This document shows positions 37,041 to 47,975 of a stretch of 64,000 bases of DNA, in pieces. The stretch is from contig JABYQN010000002.1 of the NCBI GenBank assembly GCA_022606135.1, positions 1,674,001 through 1,738,000 on the forward strand, written 5' to 3'. How positions within the stretch are numbered: the stretch's first letter is position 1; every line of letters starts with the position of its first letter. A model generated the notes under the pieces. The model worked only from the letters and a program-made list of their open reading frames with translations, did no database searches and was not told the origin of the DNA. Made by a program: the position numbers and the translations under genes. This DNA is from Fomes fomentarius. Lineage: Eukaryota > Basidiomycota > Agaricomycetes > Polyporales > Polyporaceae.

Positions 37041-38534
37041 CTATGCTGTAGTCGGTCCCGAGCCTGCCATACCCTTCGCCCGCGTTTTGAACGCCTCCTT
37101 CACCATCAGCCACTCGATCACCGTAACCCCGTTCCGTCGTAGCAGGTCGCCCAGCTCCTCCCACGTCTCCGGCATAGTACACACCAAGTCCAGGTCGGCA
37201 TCCGTGACGATCCCAAGCGCGCGAAGGTATGGAGTAGCGTACCCCAGTGGGCGACGTAGGCCTTCCAAGAAGACGTGGGCGGCGCTAACTGCAGTAGTAG
37301 CAGACGGCTGTTGATCGTGCTCGCGCGGTTCGGGGATCCTGGCTGGCGGCAAGTTACTTTCTGGGTATGCGTCGAAGCCGTAGTCGAACTCGGTCTTGAT
37401 AGGCAGTCTGAGCAGACAAGAAGCGTCGGACATAGTGCGCAGAGACGACGCCGAGGATTGAGTAGACTCCGTTCGAGCTGTAAGGGGGGTCAGGGACGAA
37501 GGCCTGGGCAGGAACGGTTCTTGAGCATCCGTGTCGGACATAGACCAACTAGCTGGACGCAGAAGCGGAGGCGAGAACACAGACGCCTCCGTTGATACAG
37601 GACCCGCGTCATCCAAAGGCTTCGGCGATCTGGGCTCGGGGGTCCTCCTGACTTGGATCTCGCCGCTCAATGACTCGGGATATGCCAAGGACTGGATAGA
37701 CAGAGATGTTTGCAAGGTCCCGGCCGGTGCTGCACGTGAGATAGATTAACACTGGTCAACGACGATCGTGATAGCAAGTGTGCGCACTCACCCTGAGTTT
37801 GAACTACATTGGCACTCCCACTAGCCTTTCCCGCCTGCTCTTGCTCGTCGTTCGGTTCCGACTTGACCATGTCATTGTCAGGAACGGGCTCGTCCATGTT
37901 GACATCCGCACGCTCGTCAGATTGCAAGAGCGGCTTGATCTTGATCTTCGGACAAGTGTGGCGATATTGAGCATATCCCTCACACTCCTGCACGATGTGG
38001 TTCTACAAAGCAGTTGAAATCGCCTCAGGATGAGATATAAATCACAACGACATATATCCACGACTTCAACTCACGCGTATGGGCAGCGCAAGTGCAGATG
38101 TCTTGTCGCACTTCGGGCAATGGAACAGGTGGTCCGTATCTTCTCGATGAAGGGTAAAGTTCGCTGCGGGGTGATTGTCAAAGCGGATACGAGTCCAGTG
38201 CTGGTGCACTCTGCGCTTGTGCATGATGGGGGAGATCTGCAGCTCGCCGCAACAAAGGGCCGGTTTGGGATCTTTGGGCCTGTAGAGAAGTGTGAGCGGC
38301 AGACAGGTGGATATATGCGCAAAGAGCGAGTGTACATACATGATTGAGCTGTGCACTGGGGGCTATGGGTACAGTGTTGGGCGGGAGAGAGACGCGCGAA
38401 TCGCAACCTTTGTGAGCGGCCATGGCAGCTGTGATTGTCCCCTCTTCGGACCCCTCTTCGGTCCACTGGCAGATCACGATACTTCCCTTCCTGTCACATA
38501 GCAGGCATTTGATTTCGTCGTTGGCTCCGCTCAA
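37041..38534 (-). CDS. Unidentified protein with Cys pairs (zinc-ribbon-like)
   Basis: A multi-exon minus-strand gene: about 38534-38340, 38281-38067, 38003-37797 and 37730-37041. The exact junction after exon 1 is unsure because the simplest donor does not keep phase. The N terminus is MSGANDEIKCLLCDRKGS. Exon 2 has ALCCGELQISPIMHKRRVH and HLFHCPKCDKTSALALPI, so CxxC pairs could bind zinc. Exon 3 is acidic (VKSEPNDEQEQAG), with VKSEP resembling a sumoylation site. The C terminus has a helical segment, PYLRALGIVTDADLDLVCTM then WEELGDLLRRNGVTVIEWL, that could be a small SAM-like fold. I do not recognise the family. A nuclear or regulatory role is only a guess. Confidence 0.5.
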
Positions 38535-38756
38535 GTTGATCCTGCTTGCTTGACGGTCATATGCTGGAGCGCATTTGTTTGTGTATACGTGTGATAGTCC
38601 GAGAAAGTTAGATTACATCGGCCAGGGAGATACAGACTCTGAACGCAAGAAAACAAGCATTGATACTGGACATAAGAAACGTCAGAGACCGTGATAGATG
38701 AGCCGAGAAGAAGAAAACACTGACCACAGAACAGACAGTCAGGGTGATATCAAACA

Positions 38757-40893
38757 TTAAGCACCATTGCTTCTCGCGGTGACCCGGCTGTTTACCGTCC
38801 GCTTCTTTCCACCCCTCCCAGGCTTCCTCTGCTTCTCCATACACTGGCTGCAGTACCATTGCACGCCGTCTGGAGGGGCTATGGTCAGGCCAACGCACGC
38901 GAGATGGAACTGTGTTCAAGCAGCGGGGTATCAGTGTTGACGGCTATCATAGCAGGTCCAGTAACGTACCCATTCCTTCTCGCACCCGTCGCCGTCACAG
39001 GCAACCATCTCGCCGTAGCTGACGCTATCGCAGAAACAGTATGTCTTCCCGTCGTCGGCTTCCCCATCGGGCTCTACGCTCATAGCAGCATCAGGGTCTG
39101 CAATCGCCCTTTGTTGGGCGCTGGGAGCGGGCATACCAGGTCCCACAAGCTGCCCGGCTGGCCATTCACTCAGCAACCCGTTGCTCGTTGCCCGTGTGCT
39201 ACGCGAGTCCGCCGCCGCGCCTGCCTGATTTGGTGCATACGGAGCGGGCAGAGATGGATGACTTGTCGACGGTGGCTGAGCGCTGTAGGCATCCCGACGA
39301 GAGGAACCCTCGCCTTGCGCGCGTTTGTTGGATGACGAGTTGCTCCCTGCGCGGCCGGCGGTCTGGCGAGAAGAGTTCGTGTTCGGTGGTGGAGGTATGT
39401 CTTGAGGTAGACGCGAGGCAACTGAAAGAACAGAGTCTGTCGGAGACGCAGCTCTGTCCACGACCCTGTACAACACTGAATCAGACTGCGTTCTGAGGAC
39501 AATTGAGGGGATGCTAGAGGGCTGGTCCAGAAACACAGGGACTACCGGGTACGAGACTAGGCAGAGGCAACGCAAACAGATGTCGGTGCCGGGCCCGCGC
39601 TGCGCCTGTGCTCGCGGACTAGAGTTTAAGTGGTGAACATGAGGGACAGGAACGCGCTCAGTCATAGCAGCCCGACGATGCACCATGGCCAAGCCAAGGA
39701 TGTGCATACATAGGCCTTGAAGCCTTCCAGCGTGGTTCGCGAGCACAGCTTGCAAGCCTACATATTATATGAAAGAAAAGGCGTGACACCTATTCATCTC
39801 AATCCCACGAAATGGTTCGTTGCCTATACGACGCGTTTTCTCCAGGTTGACCAGGCGCGGAAGGTAAGTTGACCTATGATCGCGCCTCCTCGGTGCCTTT
39901 TCTAGATTCCCTTTTCTAGATTGCCCGCCATGGAGAGCCCGACAGCACCGCAACGCACGAAACTTCTCATGTACTGTGTGGATGTGCAAAGTATTCTCAA
40001 AGAAAGAACAAGGAAGCCCTGACACATTCGCGATGCACATAGGCGGGGTACGAGTTGAGAGCGAACTCGCACGAGAGCGCTTATGAGTCCATCCGAAACT
40101 CACCAGACGATAGAGGGGTCTCTGCATGCCTCTACTGGCTGGTGACGAGACTAGGATGTATGAAGGAAAGAGGATAGGATCGCTGAACGTAGATGACGAC
40201 GTACTTTTTCGCCCGTGCACCGTTGCCCCGTCTTTGTGGTGGAGGGTCGAGTCGGTCTTTCTTGCTCGGCGTCCTTGTAACGTCCGGCTCCTCGTCCCTC
40301 GCCACCCTCCTCTTCTTCGCGGGGCTAGCGTCACCGCCGTTCACCAATAGGCCCCCATACCCAGCGCCGGCGTTGGCAGCCCTGCGGTTCCGTCGCCCGC
40401 CCTCGCCCGCCATACCGGGAGGCCAGAAGTGGCGGGTCGCGACGTGGGGGTAAGTGGTCTTCCTCGACAGCGCCTCCGCCGTCCTATAGAACTCTTGCTC
40501 GGGCATGCGCTCGAGCAGCGTCCGCATATGGGCCCGATGGGCACGGAGGTGGTCGGCGGCGTGGCAGGCGACGCGAATCTTGTCCTCGCCGCCGAGCTTG
40601 AGGCGGCCGGCCTCCTCCGCGATCTCGGTGAGCAGGTAGAGGCGGTCCTCGTTGGAGCCCGTCTTGTTCTCGATCATGGAAATGAGCTCGTTGATCTTCG
40701 TGGTGAGGAGCGTCATGGAGGAGGAGAGCACGGCGTCGAGCTCGCGGAGGTCCCCATAGCTGCGGGAGAGGTCGATCGGGAGGCTGTCGAGCGTGTGGGC
40801 GTACTCGGAGAGGTGAGCGAGGCTGAGAGCGGTGTCGACGGCCGAGGACGAGCTAGCGGGGTGGCTCGTCATGTAGGAGTGTCGGCGAGACAT
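38757..40893 (-). CDS. ING-family histone reader (ING domain plus PHD finger)
   Basis: Exon 1 (40893-40205) starts MSRRHSYMTSH and holds the ING helical domain: ALSLAHLSEYAHTLDSLPID, LSRSYGDLRELDAVLSSSM, INELISMIENKTG and then LYLLTEIAEEAGRLKLGGED. A basic stretch follows (AKKRRVA). After one or more introns, coding resumes near 39466 with a Ser/Pro-rich linker and ends the next exon at 38970 with GKTYCFCDSVSYGEMVACDG and CEKEW. The last exon (38909-38757) completes the PHD finger (FHLACVGLTIAPPDGVQWYC, SQCMEKQRK) and ends SNGA. ING proteins are subunits of histone acetyltransferase or deacetylase complexes and read H3K4me3. The large intron between 40205 and about 39466 may hide a small exon, so the centre of the model is uncertain. 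Confidence 0.8.
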
Positions 40894-41055
40894 GCTGCTC
40901 TGGGGAATGTGGGGGCAGGCTCCGAGTCCTTTTCTCGCGTCGGTGGCGACCAGATTTGTTGAGCGCCCAGATGAAGGCCCGCCGGCCCGGAGATCGGTGT
41001 AGAGATCGCGCAAAGCCCAAGTTAAGGTTTGCAGCCAACGACCATCTTGTTCGCA
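40894..41055. promoter_or_regulatory. Compact bidirectional promoter (ING / DPH4)
   Basis: Only 162 bases separate the divergent start codons at 40893 (minus) and 41056 (plus). No TATA box is evident, as is usual for housekeeping gene pairs. Confidence 0.5.
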
Positions 41056-41502
41056 ATGGTCATCTCAGACGATTCTCGCTCTCCAGACTATTATGCTCTT
41101 CTTTTGGTACCACACGACGCGTCCTCAGCAGATATTAAGGCAGCATACCACCGCGCTCTGCTCGCCTGTCATCCCGACAAACTCGGGATTGCATCTAGTC
41201 GGGATATCGACATCGGTCTATTGAAGGACGCATTCAACACGCTCTATACACCCGAACTGCGCAAGAGCTACGATGCGATGAGATCCCGCGATGGCAAGGC
41301 GCTTGGCCCTCGTCCGGCGCAAGTGATCTCGCTTGAAGAATTCGAAGAAGAGGATGCGCGATGGACGTACCCATGTCGCTGTGGAGGAGCATATACCGTC
41401 ACTGAGGAGATGCTCGATGCGGGACAGCATTTGGTTGGTTGTGCGAGCTGCTCAGAGGTGGTATGGGCTGGCTTCGAGCTATTGGAGGATGTAGAAAGCT
41501 AG
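41056..41502 (+). CDS. DPH4: Diphthamide biosynthesis protein 4 (J domain plus CSL zinc finger)
   Basis: A single exon encodes 148 residues. The J domain occupies the first 75: SPDYYALLLVPHDASSADIK, YHRALLACHPDK with the HPD tripeptide at 39-41, then LLKDAFNTLYTPELRKSYD. The C-terminal CSL zinc finger is complete: YPCRCGGAYTVTEEML with the first Cys pair and GCASCSEVVW with the second. This pairing is diagnostic of DPH4 (DNAJC24/JJJ3), which donates electrons through bound iron in the first step of diphthamide synthesis on elongation factor 2. The upstream in-frame start at 41029 is not ATG-supported by family length, so 41056 (MVISDDSRSPDYY) is preferred. Confidence 0.88.
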   Translation: MVISDDSRSPDYYALLLVPHDASSADIKAAYHRALLACHPDKLGIASSRDIDIGLLKDAFNTLYTPELRKSYDAMRSRDGKALGPRPAQVISLEEFEEEDARWTYPCRCGGAYTVTEEMLDAGQHLVGCASCSEVVWAGFELLEDVES

Positions 41503-42139
41503 GATGCGCAGTGGTCCCGCCAGATCTCCAAGCAAACAAGGAAGGTATGTCCCTTCGTTGGACTGGTTCATTCATCTTCTTCGTGACAATCCCCTTTGGA
41601 GATTGCATCCAACATTGTCTTTTCGTCGTCAATCTCTTAGTCACGACACTCACATACTCCTACCAGTAATCCCTCGTGCTGCACAGCCTGGACCCACTAA
41701 ATTGTGGCGATCCTTGCAAGCACTCCGATAGTCCGCATGATCTTTGTCCTCCATATGATTGTCAGTACGACGGAGCACCAAGCCTATGTGAGTAGCATAT
41801 AACTAGATATAAAGCCGACGTTGACAAGTCGAACAGGGGCGGCGTGACGCATGACGATACACACCCTTGACGGTACTCTTCGTAGATAACGCGGAGCTCG
41901 CTCAGGGAAACGACGTCGTGTTAGGGGCATCTCATCCACGTCATAACCGTTCATCATTGATCAGCATTTCGTGCAGATAGACATCACATGTCTCTTCATT
42001 GGAATCTCGTTAGGTCCACGAACCGTCGTCGTGCAAACCGATCATATAATGTTAGTATTACATACGACTGTCCAGCCGGACAGTATCCGCGCAGTCTCAC
42101 AGACGTCTAACGAACCTAGCCATCTACATGTCTATTATG
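41503..42139. other. Intergenic between convergent genes
   Basis: About 640 bases between DPH4 and the first minus-strand P450. No gene recognised. Confidence 0.45.
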
Positions 42140-44346
42140 TCACGCCTCTCTATCGACTTGGCGTTTCCTAAACATCACCTTGCCAGACAGATTTGGGGCG
42201 ACGGCCATAAAGAAAAAGAAGTTCGCCGGACGTTTCCCTTCCTCTACCAGCTTGATGTCGAAATTGAGCACCAAGTTCGCCAAGATGAGCTTTAGCACGC
42301 TGGCGGCGAAGAACCGTCCAGGACTGTGACATGTCGGGGCTGAGTAAGTTCCAACGACCAAGGGGTACACAGTGTGGGTTTGGAGCGAGAGCACGTACCA
42401 TGCATTCCGCCCGTGGCCGAACGCAAGCCACTCAGGTGACGTGTTGGAGAACTGGTGTGAGACCCCGTGATGCTCGTCTTGCTCACGCAAGCGGGCGAAC
42501 CGGAAGGGGTCAAAGACATCGTTGCTCATGTATTTGCTCTCATCGTGGTGAACGGCAGTGGCGGGAGCGGCGATATACGCTCCCTGCGGAATCTTTGTCC
42601 CGTCGCGTAGGGTGATGTCCGTCATCGCTTTCCGGAAAACCGAGACTGCCAATAGACATGAGATGAGTAGATAGATTTTTGCCTGGAGTGAGGGCGTAGA
42701 GTGGGACGTACGGAAGGTCAGACCATTCCAGCGATGTGACTCCTTGAGGAAGCTGTCAAGCTTCCGCATCTTGTTCAACCCGTTCTTTGTCCAACCTTCA
42801 GATGCGACGACTTCCTCAATCTCCTCTCTCAGAGGATGGAGGTTCTCTGGGTATGTCGCGAGGTCGTACAGTGCATGCGTCAGACTCTAGTGGGATGAGG
42901 AATCATAAACGGTGAGCACGACAGCTGTACATGGCCCGGAACACAAGAAACTGGTACCAGCGTGGAAGTATGCAGAGCTGCGAAGTTGATCGACAGGATT
43001 CTCAAGACGACTGAGTCGTCAGAGTAACCCTTCGCCATCGCTTCCTCGATGCACCACTGCAGTAGATCGTCCTACAGTGCAAGTCAACAGACGCAAGTCA
43101 ACAGGTGCTCCGGACTGCCGACGAGCCACCAAGACTACGCACTGGAGCATCTTCCCATTTGCCACTGGATTCCTGGAATTTGCTCCTGCGTTTCTGTATC
43201 ACTGGCTTAAGTTTGCGAATCAGTTTTCCTATAGTGGTGTCCACGCCGCTTAGGTACGGGGCAAGCTTGAGCCTATGCAGAGGTCAAGGATGGAGAGCAA
43301 CATCAGCTATTGCAACTCGAGAACATTCATAATGCAGACGCTTACGGGGGACCTGAGATGTACGGGAAGAAGAGCGAAACGGGCCAAAAATTCGCGATGC
43401 GGTGCGTAAACTGCACGATTAGGTCCAGATACTCCGAGTCTCGGCCTGTGTCATCCAGTCGAACAGGCTTAATTACGACACGCCGGGTAAGGTCTCTCCC
43501 ACTCACACGTCGGAAGGCCTACGAATCCCCGTCCGGCGGAGCGCACGACCAGTTTCTCAGCAGTCTGCATGGCGGGAAGCGTGACCCATTCTGTGGTCAG
43601 GACAATGGGATCCCACGACTTAGCGAACGTCGACAAGGCTCCCTCCGACAGAATGCACGCACCGTCGCTCGCCGGTATCGTTGCTGATAAGGCCACGGGT
43701 TGCTCGTCTGCGACATTGGGGATGACTGCGCCAATCGAACGGGTCAGTCTCCCTCTGATGATCTCGACCTCCCAATGCTCGTCCCATTCCGGATGATTGA
43801 TGCAGTATCCGCTCGGGAACACCTTTCACGTACAGTTAGCAGGCTCAGGAGAAACGCGAGAGCCTTTGAACTGCACCCACGTCCTCAAAGCCACCAGATA
43901 GGGATAGTTCGCTAGGCGGTCGCGATCGTATGTCTTCTATTGCCTCTGGACTGGAGACCACGACGACCCATCCGGTTAGGAACGGGATCTTGAACGGGGT
44001 GCCGAAATACTACATGAGACACACATGGCGGTCAGGGTGGGGTCCCAAAGCAGCATGCATCCGACCATGACGACAAGGACTCGGGACGGGCTGATGCTGA
44101 CCTTTTTGTACCCCTCGGTTACGATAGTTTTTCCGCGAACGAGGACATTGAGTGCACTGAAGTAAGAGAAGAATGGGAGTGAAGGACCACCAAGAGTAGG
44201 TATGTCATAAAGCTGACGTGATATACCAAGAGAATGGGTTCAGTTCAGCATGCACGTTATTGGAGAACACATACAGGACTCAGACGCCATCGAAAGAATG
44301 CGACAGCCGAGAGAATAGCGAGAGCAGCAAATACCACATCTTCCAT
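42140..44346 (-). CDS. Cytochrome P450, ent-kaurene-oxidase-like family
   Basis: A multi-exon minus-strand gene of about 500 codons, with no stop or shift found when I followed the splice sites. It starts MEDVVFAALAILSAVAFFRW as a membrane anchor, then YDIPTLGGPSLPFFSYF. The middle contains EWVTLPAMQTAEKLVVR, GFVGLPTC and RDSEYLDLIVQFTHRIAN. The I-helix is NFAALHTSTL, the K-helix motif KESHR, then FDPFRFARLRE. The haem loop is FGHGRNACPGRFFA, with the Cys codon split by an intron as in its relatives. The C terminus is LVLNFDIKLVEEGKRPANFF. It is the most divergent of the three minus-strand P450s. The role is ER-bound monooxygenation of an unknown, probably hydrophobic substrate. Confidence 0.88.
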
Positions 44347-45086
44347 CTTCTTGGGGTGGGTTGCTGGTTGGTTCATTGGTTGTCGACGAGTCGGAGGTGA
44401 ACGTAGGCAAGACTCCCGTTCCTGGGGCTATTTGAATTGCAGTGGCCCGTGGGCAACCAACAAGCGAGATCGGAACAATCTGGGTTGAGAATTGAGTACA
44501 AATGATGCAACAAGTCGATACAAAACCCAGTCTAGTCCCAGTTTCTGATTATAGCAACGTGGAATACTGTACGAGTCGTTCAAGAGGTTGCACCTGGGGA
44601 CTTCAAGGAGATTTGTGCCCCTTGAAATCAGTTCACAATTCATGATTGAGTAGGGACGTTGTAAACTTTAGCTGGCTTCGCCGACGAACTTGATGATGAG
44701 ACCTGGACTACTTCCTGACCAATCATTTGCCCGGCCGAATTTTCTGCTAAATGCAGGGTGGATCACAGGCTTCAGGCTGTGCCGTTACCCGTACAACCCC
44801 TTCTTGCACACGATTGCCAAAACAGCGTCTGGCAGGTCGCATGGCACAGGGACGATGGCAGGCTCAACAACCCTTTGGATGCGATTCGATGCCACTGCCG
44901 ACCTGCCGCGGCCCTCGTGGACGCATGTTCTCCTTGACAATGAGAATCGTGAGCAGAAGTATTGTCACGGCGCCTAGCGAGCGACCACGCGACTGCTCCG
45001 CACTCCAGTCCGATCCTGAGCCCTCAGTAGCCCATCTGCGTAGTTGTAGTTGCTTCGTTTGGAAGCCGTAGAGTACACGTGCTACG
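44347..45086. other. Intergenic region
   Basis: About 740 bases between two P450 genes on the same strand. It should hold the promoter of the gene at 42140-44346. No other gene seen. Confidence 0.45.
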
Positions 45087-47161
45087 TCAAGCCTTGCGCT
45101 TCCTAAACATGACCTCTCCGCTGGGGTTGGGGATGACGTTCGCTCCGAAGTAGATGTTCTCTGGGCGTGGACCTTCGTTGGGAAGCTGCAAGTCATAATT
45201 CACCACAATGTACGCGAGCATTGCCTTGAGCTCGTTCGCCGCGAAGAACCTCCCGGGGCTGTCACACATGTGAGAATCCCACACCTTGACACACATGGCA
45301 CTCGTGCATCAACGTACCAAGCGTGCTTGCCATGGCCGAATGGGATGTATTCGACTGACGTGTTCACGAACTGATGCTTTGCACCTTCGCCCTCTGCTTC
45401 GCGCATGCGCGAGAAGCGGAACGGGTCAAACTCGGCCGCGCTAGCGTAGTTCTCGTCGTCAAAATGCGTCGGGTAGCTAGCGGCGACAATGAGCGTCCCC
45501 GCTGGGAGGAATGTGCCATCGTTCAAGGTCACGTCCTTCAACGCCTTGCGCGTTATAGAGGCTGGACTATCCGTCAGCCACTGTAAGAGAGTTCAGCAGC
45601 TGTAGGCGTACTCAGACTGATCCCGTTGATACGGCTAGATTCCTTTAGGAGACTGTCGAGCTTCCACATCTTGCCCATCGCGGCCTTTGTCCAACCCTCG
45701 GCAGCGATCAAGGGCTCGATCTCGTCCCGGAGTGGTCGAATGTACTCCGGGTGGGCGGCCAGATCATAGAGTGCATGTGTAATACTCTGTAGAGAAAGGT
45801 CGGGAACATAAAGATCAGTTAACTTCACACATGACTATCTAAGATGACGTACATTCGAAGAAGTATGGATGGCCGCGAAGTTGACCAGGAGGATCCTCTC
45901 GACGATCGACTCATCTGTGCTGTTTCTTGGGATAGCCTCTTCTAAGACCCATTGGAGCATATCGTTCTGAGTTTCAGTACCTGTAAGTATCGAGGATTTG
46001 GATTGGATGAAGCAGGGAAGCATAGCTCACAGGTTTGTCAGGCCAGTTATCGCCGTACTCTTCCATCTTTGCCCTCCGCTCATCGAGGAAAGGTTTAAGG
46101 TGCGGTATCGCTTTCCGAACACTTCTCCTGACACTGCTGAGGTATTGACCCAAAAAGCTGAGCAAATGACTCTGGTCAGTACCAAAGTTCACAACGCCGT
46201 CAACAGTGTTAACTCACATCTTCAATGACAAGGGGACCATGTTGATAAGAGTTTTGTCCTTGATAACGTCGATCGTGAATTTGATGGCGATGTCCAAGTA
46301 CTCCTGGTTGCGGCCTGCACATATGAGTGAATGTCCTGGGAGTGCTCACAGGCAAGAGGTGCTACGCACACACTGGAACACCGACAAATACACGGTTGCT
46401 TGCACGTGCGACGATCTGCTGTGTGGTCTTCATGACATCGACCGTGGTCCACTCTGTGGCACAGAGTCCGACTGCGTCAACGTTTACTGTTGTCACCGTT
46501 CAAATGCACATACCGACGCCCTGAGTGGGTATAAGGTCCGGCACTGCAAGTGCAAGCTCATCGATGACGTCGGGGAGGACCGCTACGAGGGAACGCATGA
46601 GCTTCTCCCTGATTATGTCGACATGGTATGGATCGTCGAGCGGCTCCCTTCCTAGCGTGAACCGTGTCTGCATGAGCTGCCCACAGTACCGTCAGGCTGC
46701 CCGATTTGCAAAGTCTGGAGGTGCTGATGACGCACCTCTTCGACACCCTCGATGAACGATAACTCATCATCCGGACGCTTTCGAAGCTCATCCACCATCT
46801 TCGATCCGCTCACGATCACCATCCACTGGTCAAGCAGCGCGACCTTGAATGCGGAGCCATGGTACTGACACCGTCCGATCAGCATGATGCGCAGCCAGGA
46901 CATGGAGAAGCGTACCTTCTGATACCCATGAACAAGAAGATCCTTGCCATGGCGCAGGAAATTGAACGCTGCAATGTATGAGAGCAGTGGCGCTGAGGGC
47001 CCGCCGACAGTTGGAATCACGTTAAGCTAGAAATGGATCACATAAGCCAACCGAGTCGGGGCGGATGATGGTGGCCACGTACTGGGTTTGACCGCCATTT
47101 GACGATGTAGACAGCGGCAGCAACGGCCAATAAGGCGTACAAGACAGCTTCAGGATCGTTC
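45087..47161 (-). CDS. Cytochrome P450, ent-kaurene-oxidase-like family
   Basis: The minus-strand gene starts MNDPEAVLYALLAVAAAVYI and continues IPTVGGPSAPLLSYIAAF. The exons I followed join in frame: FKVALLDQWMVIVSGSKMVD, LMQTRFTLGREPLDDPYH, EWTTVDVMKTTQQIVARASN, RNQEYLDIAIKFTIDVIK and FLGQYLSSVRRSVRKAIP. The I-helix is NFAAIHTSSN, the K-helix motif KESSR, then FDPFRFSRMRE and the haem loop FGHGKHACPGRFFAANELK. The end is FRKRKA. It is close in sequence to the gene at 47976-50096, and the two are probably an older tandem duplicate. The substrate is unknown. Confidence 0.88.
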
Positions 47162-47975
47162 ATGAGGGCAGCTTACGGGGGGGAGAGGCGCGATTTTGGC
47201 ATGAGTATTCATGAGGTATATGTACGGTAGGCCATGTGTTCTGCACAATCAAGAAGACTGAGGGCGGCTTGTACGGGAAACTCATAAATTCTCCCACCTG
47301 CGAAGTGTAAATGGAGGCGTAAGACAAGTTACGCACATGCGGGGGGCGGTCTTGGCCGCGGCCCCGAGAAGTTGACAGGTTCGCCTGTATCAGAGGAGCT
47401 CATTGAGTTGAAGTCTGAACTCCGAAGCACATGTCGCGGCCTGCAAACTCCTTTGTCGACATGATTCTCAGGCCTCAGGGCCCGAGATGTGTCATTATGT
47501 TTCGCAATCCTTTCTGTGTGGCAGAGAGCCATACGCCTGTTCGGGATCTGGGAATCAATCCGGCCTCACACGGGACGACAAACCCACACTCACTGACTCG
47601 GACGTCCGATTACGAAATTCCTTGATCTGGTCTCGTTTGTGTTGCATGTCATGCCACAATGGTCGATCTAGTGGCAATAGACCGCGCCCTACGCCTATCG
47701 CACCCTGACACTGACTGTTACATGACAGTTCTTCTATGGTGTGACCAGTGATTGAGATGTTGGGAGGTTGAATTGGTATGGAAATGGAAACAGAAACATG
47801 TCCCACGTCAGACGCTCGTCGACTCGCTGCGACTCGCAGGCCACTCCGAACTATCAAGCTCACGAGTACTGCAGCTGTTTTGGAAGGAGAAGCCGGCTTA
47901 TCGCCCATCGTAAGCGGTGTCCAACACAGCAGCAGATGATATTCACCCGAGTTCCGTAGTAACGTACGGCAACAT
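47162..47975. other. Intergenic region
   Basis: About 810 bases between two same-strand P450 genes. No gene recognised. Confidence 0.45.

Noticed and set aside
39765..40334. 189-codon minus-strand frame between ING exons
   Set aside because: It overlaps the ING coding exon in another frame and the large intron, with no motif.
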